From: DTYU01 sp040757355
Lineage (GTDB): Bacteria > Bacillota > Desulfotomaculia > Desulfotomaculales > Ammonificaceae
NCBI GenBank assembly: GCA_040757355.1
Contig: JBFLWY010000014.1
Span: 1-61,742 of the forward strand
DNA length: 61,742 bases
Direction of reading: 5' to 3'
This document shows, piece after piece, positions 55,954-61,742 of this stretch (position 1 is the first letter of the stretch; each line of letters starts with the position of its first letter). A model generated the notes under the pieces. It made no database searches and was not told where the DNA came from. It was given only the letters and a program-made list of their open reading frames with translations. A program made the translations under genes and the position numbers.

Positions 55954-56871
55954 ATGATAAGTGAAGCGACAATCGCAACAGCACGTCTGTATCCTGAATG
56001 TTTGCCGGACGCCCGGGTGCTCAACGTGGGGGCGGGCGCCGAGGCCAGCCCGGCGCTCCTCGACCTGCGGCGCTTCAGGCCGAAATTCCTCACGCTCGGC
56101 GCGGCGGCGCTCGACCAGAACGCGGGCGCCCGGCTGCGCATCCGCAACGACACCGACCGGCTGGAGATGAACTGCGCCGGCTACCCGCAGAACGCCGCGG
56201 GCGAACCCTACCTCACCAGGTGGGGGCTTGTCGGCACGGAACTGCTGCAGCTCAACCTGTACGCCGCCGCGGCGCTGTCGAATTACCGCGCGTTTTTTAA
56301 CGTGTGGGTGTACGAGCCCACCGTGGCGCACAAGCTGAAACACGGCAAGCTTCTCACCCCGGAGGAGGCCGACCTCGCCGAGAGGCTCGGGCTCAGGGCG
56401 GCGGTGGAAAAAGGCGTGCTGCCGCTTTCCATCCCGTACCTCATCGAGCGCGAGTACCAGGTGCTCGACGAGACGACCTACGGCCAGGTCGTTGACGTTT
56501 CGACGACAGAGGCGACGGTCGCGGAGGTCCCCGCGCGCCCGAACGAGCTGCTCGTCCTGACCGCCTTTTCTTCCGCGCCGGATGCCGTCGCAAACAATAT
56601 CCGGATCAGGATCGACCGCGACGACGACCCCAATTATTTGGAGATACCCACGTTCCCCCTGCGCCTAGAGACCGACTGGCCGTGTTTCGTGCCGGCGCTG
56701 CACGAGCTGCGCATAAAACTCATCGCCGCCAACCCGGTAGCCGCCCACCCGTTCCGGTACACCGTCCGTCGCTGCCTGCTGACGAACACCCTGCGGGTGC
56801 GCTTCGGGCTGCTCCGGAAAGAGGAGGCCCCTGGGGAGCTTTGGGACAAGGTGAAGGGCGGTGTCCTGTAA
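55954..56871 (+). CDS. Putative virion structural protein
   Basis: A 305-residue protein from ATG 55954. First half: RFRPKFLTLGAAALDQNAGARLRIRNDTDRLEMNC and a helical YRAFFNVWVYEPTVAHKLKHGKLLTPEEADLAERL. Second half is beta-rich (NELLVLTAFSSAPDAVANNIRIRIDRDDDPNYLEIPTFPLRLE; HELRIKLIAANPVAAHPFRYTVRRCLLTNTLRVRFGL). The pattern recurs in unnamed Clostridia mobile-element proteins as I recall. Probably capsid-associated. Ends in a TAATG overlap with the next gene. Confidence 0.5.
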   Translation: MISEATIATARLYPECLPDARVLNVGAGAEASPALLDLRRFRPKFLTLGAAALDQNAGARLRIRNDTDRLEMNCAGYPQNAAGEPYLTRWGLVGTELLQLNLYAAAALSNYRAFFNVWVYEPTVAHKLKHGKLLTPEEADLAERLGLRAAVEKGVLPLSIPYLIEREYQVLDETTYGQVVDVSTTEATVAEVPARPNELLVLTAFSSAPDAVANNIRIRIDRDDDPNYLEIPTFPLRLETDWPCFVPALHELRIKLIAANPVAAHPFRYTVRRCLLTNTLRVRFGLLRKEEAPGELWDKVKGGVL

Positions 56872-57431
56872 TGAAAGAAGGGCTGCTCGATCTGCCGGCG
56901 CGGATTGCAAAGAAAACGAATCAGGACGTGAGCCCTGTTCCCGCAGTGATCCCGATGGAGCCGGAAATCGTAAACAGGATCATGCAGGCCTATGCGGGCG
57001 ATCGTCAGGGGGAGTTCTTTTTCCCGAACTACCAACTGACGTTTTTGGTGCCGGCCGGCGGCGCCGTGACTTTCGTCTACAACATCCCGTCGAACTTTAT
57101 CTGCACCCGGCAGAAGTACAGCCGGATTCTGAGCGACTACTACCACCCGGACATCACAGTAATGCTTTACGTAGACGACGCCTCTGTGACGCCCTACCCG
57201 GCGTCTTTGGCCCAGCCGCTGGAGTTCGACTACGGGGAGCATTACGTGAAACGGCGGAATGTGACTATCGAGATGACAAACGACAGCGCGCGGGACGCGC
57301 ACCTGACTTTCTTTACATTTTGCAGCATCATCCATGTCGACATCTACGAACGCTGGTACCGGCTTCTCATCGAAAAGCAGGTCGATTGCCTGAACGCCTG
57401 TACCATTGAGAAAGGGGGGCGCCGGCTGTGA
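56871..57431 (+). CDS. Putative virion structural protein
   Basis: A 186-residue beta-rich protein from ATG 56871 (TAATG coupling). FFFPNYQLTFLVPAGGAVTFVYNIPSNFICTRQKYSRILSDYYHPDITVMLYVDDASVTPYPASLAQPLEFDYGEHYV..NVTIEMTNDSARDAHLTFFTFCSIIHVD. Likely a sandwich domain. I chose ATG 56871 instead of the longer frame because of coupling and because the extension overlaps the previous gene. Confidence 0.5.
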   Translation: MKEGLLDLPARIAKKTNQDVSPVPAVIPMEPEIVNRIMQAYAGDRQGEFFFPNYQLTFLVPAGGAVTFVYNIPSNFICTRQKYSRILSDYYHPDITVMLYVDDASVTPYPASLAQPLEFDYGEHYVKRRNVTIEMTNDSARDAHLTFFTFCSIIHVDIYERWYRLLIEKQVDCLNACTIEKGGRRL

Positions 57432-57667
57432 AGTACGAGTGCGTCACCCACGGGATAAAAGTAAAGGTAACCTTAGTAATGCAAGACTACGATGTCTGGA
57501 ACCCGGAAGCCGAGAAATGGGAACAGGTATCGAAGTTAGCGGAGAAGCGACGCCACTACGAAAGCCCGCCCGGCTCCTGGGCCGGCGTGCCGCAGTGTAA
57601 ATTGCTCACCATGAAGGAGTTTTCAGAGGGCAGGTTCGGCCCCTGCGAGATAAGGCGGGTGGGCTAA
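57428..57667 (+). CDS. Hypothetical late protein
   Basis: A 79-residue protein from GTG 57428 in a GTGA overlap: KYECVTHGIKVKVTLVMQDYDVWNPEAEKWEQVSKLAEKRRHYESPPGSWAGVPQCKLL. Two or three cysteines. No family recognised. Confidence 0.55.
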   Translation: MKYECVTHGIKVKVTLVMQDYDVWNPEAEKWEQVSKLAEKRRHYESPPGSWAGVPQCKLLTMKEFSEGRFGPCEIRRVG

Positions 57668-57916
57668 GTGGCTGAGTTTTTGAAGAAGTTCCCCGACGTG
57701 CCCGACGACCACTGGGCGGCGGGACCGATAAAACTCGCCGCGGCGCTGGGCATCGTGAGCGGGTTCCCGGACGGCACCTTCCGCCCCGACGCGGCCATGA
57801 CCCGCGCCCAGGGCGCGTCGATGACCATACGCTCCCTGCGCATCGCGGTCATCCTGGCCGGCGCGTTTGCGCTCGGGGCATACGCGGGCGCGGTGTACGC
57901 GAAAAGCAAAGGATGA
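57668..57916 (+). CDS. One-repeat SLH membrane protein
   Basis: An 82-residue protein from GTG 57668, directly after the previous stop. Residues about 5-52 are a nearly complete S-layer homology repeat (FPDVPDDHWAAGPIKLAAALGIVSGFPDGTFRPDAAMTRAQ). A C-terminal membrane helix follows (IAVILAGAFALGAYAGAVYA). SLH domains bind pyruvylated wall polymers of Firmicutes. In a virion this could contact the host wall; normally three SLH repeats act together, so a single one may need oligomerisation. Confidence 0.7.
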   Translation: MAEFLKKFPDVPDDHWAAGPIKLAAALGIVSGFPDGTFRPDAAMTRAQGASMTIRSLRIAVILAGAFALGAYAGAVYAKSKG

Positions 57917-57941
57917 AGGGTGAAGGCGGAAGGATGAAATA

Positions 57942-58277
57942 ATGAGCGGGATAGGCCTCAACAACCTGCGGGAGATACTTGAAGAAGTCTTCGCGCCGAA
58001 ATCGGCCTATAACTCTTCGTCGGCCGCAGCGCTGACCGTCACGCTCGATACCGGGGTGCATGGTCGCAGCGTAGTGGAGGTCTGGGTCAAGTCTTCGGCA
58101 GCAGCAACCTTTACGGTCGAAAGCTCAAAAGACAACACAAACTGGCGCACCGTGGATACGATCACGTTGGCTGGTGCCGGCGAGGAGCACCGGGGGTACA
58201 GCAACGCTTACCGATACATCCGCGTGAGCACTACTGCAGCAAACGATAACGAGATAGAAATCACGGCAAGTAGGTGA
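57942..58277 (+). CDS. Beta-sandwich putative virion protein
   Basis: A 111-residue protein from ATG 57942. After a helical start (LNNLREILEEVFAP) it has regular strands: LTVTLDTGVHGRSVVEVWVKSSAAATFTVESSKDNTNWRTVDTITLAGAG..YRYIRVSTTAANDNEIEITA. Resembles small discoidin- or decoration-like folds. The leader is made of GGATGAAGG repeats that also occur at the uvrB end. Confidence 0.5.
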   Translation: MSGIGLNNLREILEEVFAPKSAYNSSSAAALTVTLDTGVHGRSVVEVWVKSSAAATFTVESSKDNTNWRTVDTITLAGAGEEHRGYSNAYRYIRVSTTAANDNEIEITASR

Positions 58278-58281
58278 CAAT

Positions 58282-59106
58282 ATGGCATTCAGAGTAAGGT
58301 CGCACCCAGCGGGATACCCGATCAAGCCGCCGGTTGACGGCGAAGAACTCGGCGCCCACGCGGATACCCACGCGGCAGCCGGGAGCGACCCAGTTACCCC
58401 GGCAGCGATCGGAGCCGCCACCTCGATTCATGCCGCGCAGCACGCATCCGGCGGCGCTGATCCGGTTACCCCGGCAGCGATCGGGGCTATCGGCGTCCCG
58501 GAGGGTTCTGCCCAGGGTGATATACTCTTCCGCAATGCCGCAGGCTGGACGCGGCTTCCTGCGGGCGATGCCGGAAAGTTCCTGAAGACTCTGGGAGCAG
58601 GCGCGGACCCGCTTTGGGACTCCGCAGTACAGATTGCTTCTATCCAGCAAATCAGACACTATTTAGGAGAAGACTTTCAAACTACATCCACAACATATGT
58701 AGTTACCGAAGGGAGAATACACATTGAATTCCCGTCGGGATTTTTTGAAGAAACTGAAAACGGTTACTACAGGCCGCTAATTTATGTAACAGGATTTGTC
58801 CGGGCGCACTCTAATATGCAAGCAAGACTAAGATTCGATTATATAAATAAAACTGGGGCGCTCACTTCTGTTACTCTTCAAGAATCTTCACCCCCCGGCA
58901 GTGATTATCACCAACAATTGCTTTTCCATAATGTAACGGAATATCTAAGAAAATATCGTCACGCGTTTCTTGCACTCGATATTCGTAGCACAAATGGAGT
59001 TGCTGGGGAACTACATTCCTATAGTTGGCTCGGCCAAATACTGGATTATGGAGAAATCCCGTATTGTGGAGAAACCCCGTATCCCTACTGGGGGTGGCTG
59101 AAGTGA
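58282..59106 (+). CDS. Fibre/spike-like protein with mosaic C-terminus
   Basis: A 274-residue protein from ATG 58282. The N-terminal half has the phage-fibre motif H-A-x-x-H-A-x-G-G-x-D-P-V-T-P-x-x-I-G-A twice in degenerate form (ADTHAAAGSDPVTPAAIGA; QHASGGADPVTPAAIGA) and LFRNAAGWTRLPAGDAGKFLKTLGAG. From about residue 115 (base 58630) the DNA becomes clearly AT-richer and the protein turns into beta-rich, aromatic sequence. I infer an anchor domain followed by a swapped receptor-binding domain. Confidence 0.7.
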   Translation: MAFRVRSHPAGYPIKPPVDGEELGAHADTHAAAGSDPVTPAAIGAATSIHAAQHASGGADPVTPAAIGAIGVPEGSAQGDILFRNAAGWTRLPAGDAGKFLKTLGAGADPLWDSAVQIASIQQIRHYLGEDFQTTSTTYVVTEGRIHIEFPSGFFEETENGYYRPLIYVTGFVRAHSNMQARLRFDYINKTGALTSVTLQESSPPGSDYHQQLLFHNVTEYLRKYRHAFLALDIRSTNGVAGELHSYSWLGQILDYGEIPYCGETPYPYWGWLK

Positions 59107-59942
59107 GAGTGTTTGTAACAGGGGACGAGCATTACTCAAGTTATTTAGGTACCGAAGGATGGCTTGCAGATACGGTAGCAAAAGCTAATGACTTGGCTGC
59201 AGACTTATATATTCATATCGGTGATATTTTAGACAATCCTTTGCAGGAATACGTTGCTTTACGGCGCGCTTCAAACTACCATAGTTACGCAGGCAGGGTA
59301 AACTTTTACAACAACACGATAAAACCAATATTGAATAACTTTACCGGTCAATATGGGTGGCTTTATATTGCTGGCAACCACGAAATGTCGATTCACGCAA
59401 AGGCCATAGTAGAGGCTTTCGGATATTGGTATAAACAGGTTGTCCTGGGAGATGTCTTGTTCCTCCTACTCAACACAAATGATTCCGGTGATTTTTATAT
59501 GCCGTATGTAGGAACACGGCAGTTGTGGGCGATTAAGCAGGCGATTGATACATATTCCGATAAAATTTGCATTGCTCTGGGACATGTAGCCTTACTCTCT
59601 CTGACAGATATGAGAGAGGCTATGGCATGGGGTGATACGGGTTATGCATATGGTTATGACACCGTAAGAAATGCGGCGACAGTAGTTAACTATTTAAACA
59701 CACACCCCCGTTTTGCCGGTTATGGTCACGCCCATTGGTCTCCGGCGGCGGCGGGATACGACAACACTACAACACCAATTCTTCAGGTCTACAAGAGACA
59801 TCATCAATTTTTTTACGAGCCATCCCCTGGTTTAAAGGATAGTTTTGTAATCGACATCAACACGGTGACAGGACAGGTTGACTGGAATGTTTGGAAGTAT
59901 GACACGAACACACTCAATCTTATTATATCAGTTACGGTTTAA
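59103..59942 (+). CDS. Calcineurin-like metallophosphoesterase
   Basis: A 279-residue protein from GTG 59103, overlapping the fibre gene by four bases. Metal ligands are visible in GDEHYSS, HIGDILDN, AGNHEMS, GHVALLS and GHAHWSP. It has no signal peptide. AT-rich like the end of the fibre gene and unlike most of the element. It could act on host surface polymer or nucleic acid, or be a virion-associated enzyme. The next gene converges with a four-base overlap. Confidence 0.85.
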   Translation: MRVFVTGDEHYSSYLGTEGWLADTVAKANDLAADLYIHIGDILDNPLQEYVALRRASNYHSYAGRVNFYNNTIKPILNNFTGQYGWLYIAGNHEMSIHAKAIVEAFGYWYKQVVLGDVLFLLLNTNDSGDFYMPYVGTRQLWAIKQAIDTYSDKICIALGHVALLSLTDMREAMAWGDTGYAYGYDTVRNAATVVNYLNTHPRFAGYGHAHWSPAAAGYDNTTTPILQVYKRHHQFFYEPSPGLKDSFVIDINTVTGQVDWNVWKYDTNTLNLIISVTV

Positions 59943-60997
59943 CCCTCTCCTACCGTAAAGCGGGAGCGTTTTTGGACTGTGGACAACCTGTGTTTGAGTG
60001 ATAAAGCCGGCTTCTCTATGCAGTACCAGGAGAACGCAGCAAGTGGTATAGTTCCGAGGAAGGTTAGCGCACATAGGCTGACAGGATTGATGCCTTGGAC
60101 GAGGTGGTCGCTGATGGTGTGTTGAATCGGCCAACCATAGATGTAAAAGCCATACGAAAAGTCACCGAAACGGTCTGTTAAACTAATATTCCACCTTATC
60201 CCGATGGCGATTATGTAAATGGGAAAGATTAAAAGTAATATTTCGTTGATGAACCCCGTTACATAAAAAAACAAGATGACTGGCGTGGTATACAGGAGCA
60301 ACTTTTTGGGGAACGGTATACGGTCACGAAAGAGGTAGATACTTACCCCGATGAAGAAGCAGAAAGCTAACCGGCAGAAACGATGCAGATTAGCTTGATC
60401 CCCGATGATAAGGGGGTCAAAGTCGAGTGCTAAATCAATACCAAAGACGGCCGTTAGAGTTAAGGATAGAAAGCGGTATCTTAATATTAAAGGTGCAATT
60501 GCAGGAAGCAATAGATACATCAACACCTCATAACGAAGCGTCCACAAAGGGCCGTTAGCCGGATTGCCTATAAATAGATCACAAACATTATCAGTATTAC
60601 CAGTGAGTTTAAAAGTCAGTTGGTCGAGGACGAATTTAAACGGGTTGTTGTGCGCTCCCAAGAAATATGAGTGAAGGTCAACCTGGGTAAGTAAAGGGCC
60701 AAGAACAAGCGCGACAAAGACAAGTGAACCCAGTAGCCCGGGCATGATCCGCAGGGTACGTTTTATAAGGTAATCTGTAAAACGCCCGCTGCGGATAAGG
60801 CTCTGTACGACAAGGAAACCGCTGATTACAAAAAAACCATTGACGGCTAAGTATTGAACAGTTATTTGTTTGTAGTCCCAAGAGGTGCTTGGGAGGCTTG
60901 GGCATGTATGGCCGAATATAACCGCTGAAGCAAAGACTATCCGTAGCAGGTCAAAACAGTTGGCTTTCGGATCGTAAATATCGCTGAAGCTCTTCAT
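59939..60997 (-). CDS. Acyltransferase family 3 (OafA/YrhL-like) membrane protein
   Basis: A 352-residue integral membrane protein with about ten helices. Family cues: FDLLRIVFASAVIFGHTCPS near the N-terminus (the catalytic H), VNGFFVISGFLVVQSLIRSGRFTDYLIKRTLRIMPGLL, and SYGFYIYGWPIQHTI. These enzymes O-acetylate cell-surface glycans. It is the only minus-strand gene in the element, AT-rich, with its own promoter, i.e. a moron-like cargo. I infer lysogenic conversion that changes the receptor. ATG 60997 has no ribosome site; the promoter position suggests a leaderless mRNA. Confidence 0.9.
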   Translation of the reverse strand: MKSFSDIYDPKANCFDLLRIVFASAVIFGHTCPSLPSTSWDYKQITVQYLAVNGFFVISGFLVVQSLIRSGRFTDYLIKRTLRIMPGLLGSLVFVALVLGPLLTQVDLHSYFLGAHNNPFKFVLDQLTFKLTGNTDNVCDLFIGNPANGPLWTLRYEVLMYLLLPAIAPLILRYRFLSLTLTAVFGIDLALDFDPLIIGDQANLHRFCRLAFCFFIGVSIYLFRDRIPFPKKLLLYTTPVILFFYVTGFINEILLLIFPIYIIAIGIRWNISLTDRFGDFSYGFYIYGWPIQHTISDHLVQGINPVSLCALTFLGTIPLAAFSWYCIEKPALSLKHRLSTVQKRSRFTVGEG

Positions 60998-61004
60998 GTC
61001 AGCA

Positions 61005-61033
61005 TTATAAATAATGACAAAGTCAAATACAAG
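61005..61033 (-). promoter_or_regulatory. Sigma-A-type promoter for the acyltransferase
   Basis: Minus strand: TTGTAT (61028-61033), 17-base spacer, TATAAT (61005-61010). The -10 ends eight bases before the ATG at 60997, so transcription would start at or next to the ATG. Confidence 0.75.
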
Positions 61034-61037
61034 GAAA

Positions 61038-61062
61038 GGTTTTACAGAAAGGATAAAACCTG
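61038..61062. other. AT-rich hairpin
   Basis: AGGTTTTA pairs with TAAAACCT (8 bp, loop of nine) just upstream of the acyltransferase promoter. No T-run. Possibly a boundary between the cargo and the next late gene. Confidence 0.5.
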
Positions 61063-61117
61063 TCTATCTTGGAGTGGACATGCTGTCGGGTTTGTGCCCG
61101 AAAGGAGGGGTGCCGCG

Positions 61118-61282
61118 GTGAACGATAAGACGGTAACCGGTGTTTTCGCGGCTATACTTGGGCTGGGGGTGCTGTACCTCCTCGCGCGGCCGGCCCGGGC
61201 CGCGCCGGGGCAGCCCGGAACGGAACAGCCGGAGCCGCAGATGACGGTGGAGTACACGGTCAGCGGTAGAGGCTGCTGTTAG
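61118..61282 (+). CDS. Small membrane protein with C-terminal VEYT tail
   Basis: A 54-residue protein from GTG 61118 (AGGAGGGG upstream). One hydrophobic segment (VTGVFAAILGLGVLYLLA), Pro-rich linker and MTVEYTVSGRGCC at the end. The next gene also ends with a VVEYT motif. Probably a virion or cell-membrane component. Confidence 0.55.
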   Translation: MNDKTVTGVFAAILGLGVLYLLARPARAAPGQPGTEQPEPQMTVEYTVSGRGCC

Positions 61283-61297
61283 GAAGGGGGTGAAGGG

Positions 61298-61726
61298 GTG
61301 GCACTGTTAAACGTTATCACCGGCGGGTTGGCCGGGAGAGTGGCCGGCTTGCCGGCGCGCGTCGGGCAGCAGACGCTGCCGATTGAGATCCAGCCCCAGG
61401 ACCAAACCATTATCGCCCGCGTTACCATAAAAAATGTGGGCGAGGTCGCGGGAGAGATCACCGTTTGGCTCCGGCAGGCGCTTACGGTCCGAAACGTGTC
61501 GAAGACGATTTACCTCGAACCGGGACAGGCCGGCACACTGACTTTTGAGATCCCGTTTTCGAAGTTCCTGCTCGACCCGCAGCAGGGCAGCGTCATCAAA
61601 GTGCTGTGGGAGGCCGTGGCGGGCGATAAAGTCAAGTCGCTTTACCACGACGCGTTTCTGGTGAAGAAGATCGTCCCGCCGCCGACACCTGTGCCGGAAT
61701 TCGTAGTGGAGTATACAACACCTTGA
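61298..61726 (+). CDS. Beta-rich protein with VEYT tail
   Basis: A 142-residue protein from GTG 61298 after GAAGGG. Body: LPIEIQPQDQTIIARVTIKNVGEVAGEITVWLRQALTVRNVSKTIYLEPGQAGTLTFEIP, which looks like an Ig/CARDB-like sandwich. It ends PPTPVPEFVVEYTTP. Unknown; last complete gene in the window. Confidence 0.55.
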   Translation: MALLNVITGGLAGRVAGLPARVGQQTLPIEIQPQDQTIIARVTIKNVGEVAGEITVWLRQALTVRNVSKTIYLEPGQAGTLTFEIPFSKFLLDPQQGSVIKVLWEAVAGDKVKSLYHDAFLVKKIVPPPTPVPEFVVEYTTP

Positions 61727-61742
61727 TATTTCGCGCGAAATA
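61727..61742. other. 16-base perfect palindrome at the window end
   Basis: TATTTCGCGCGAAATA, directly after the last stop codon and ending on the last base. Could be a terminus, an element boundary, a terminator start or an assembly break at a hairpin. Confidence 0.7.

Noticed and set aside
50566..61726. Tailed-phage interpretation of the late region
   Set aside because: I looked for terminase, portal, HK97-type capsid, tape measure and baseplate signatures and saw none. The fibre motif alone also occurs in non-tailed contexts. It could return if such genes lie beyond the window end.

Overview
The window reads as a scaffold from a spore-forming Clostridia member, probably of the Peptococcaceae/Desulfotomaculum-Pelotomaculum type. 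This rests on a sporulation block (dacF-spoIIAA-spoIIAB-sigF and spoVAC-AD-AE-AF), wall proteins with copper-amine-oxidase-like stalk domains, a CooT-like nickel protein, and many GTG/TTG starts with strong purine-rich ribosome sites. Three runs of exactly 100 N (2233-2332, 11216-11315, 46374-46473) mark assembly gaps. No rRNA, tRNA or CRISPR was recognised.

Chromosomal part (1 to about 40.6 kb, nearly all on the minus strand). At the left edge is a compact radical-SAM RiPP locus: a PqqD-like/rSAM/SPASM maturase followed 17 bases later by a cysteine-rich precursor peptide. Next come a stalk-domain fragment and a large secreted glucosaminidase. The spoVA and spoIIA genes follow, with a dodecin gene between sigF and spoVAC. 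After an unusual methyl-accepting protein come nucleoside salvage (pdp, deoB), rapZ, a sugar-phosphate/glycogen group (phosphoglucose/phosphomannose isomerase, debranching enzyme, ROK kinase, HAD phosphatase) and a contiguous uvrB-uvrA-uvrC set. Then come an MscS channel, a fused trehalose-6-phosphate synthase/phosphatase, two lipoproteins, type-4 uracil-DNA glycosylase, a CooT-like protein and the S41 protease ctpA. The intergenic spaces carry several dispersed repeat families: a roughly 80-137 bp element with 12-base terminal inverted repeats, a REP-like hairpin that closely resembles the enterobacterial REP, and two RAYT-associated-looking repeats.

Integrated element (about 40.6 kb to the end, nearly all on the plus strand, GC-rich). 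It opens with a tyrosine recombinase. An early region of about 25 small tightly overlapped genes follows, including several zinc-ribbon proteins, a private sigma-70 factor, a DnaD-type initiator containing iterons and a winged-helix protein containing a palindrome array. A control region at 50456-50540 leads into a late operon. The late operon has none of the hallmark tailed-phage genes (terminase, portal, protease, tape measure, baseplate). It encodes small membrane proteins with proline-rich tails, three or four beta-rich putative virion proteins, a one-repeat SLH membrane protein, a fibre-like protein and a metallophosphoesterase, plus an oppositely oriented acyltransferase with its own promoter. 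My best inference is an undescribed tailless, possibly membrane-containing, temperate virus. No packaging ATPase or lysis gene is visible before the sequence stops at a 16-base perfect palindrome, so this inference needs structural or homology searches.

Limits: every call comes from reading the sequence and translations. Domain boundaries, membrane segments and composition statements are approximate.
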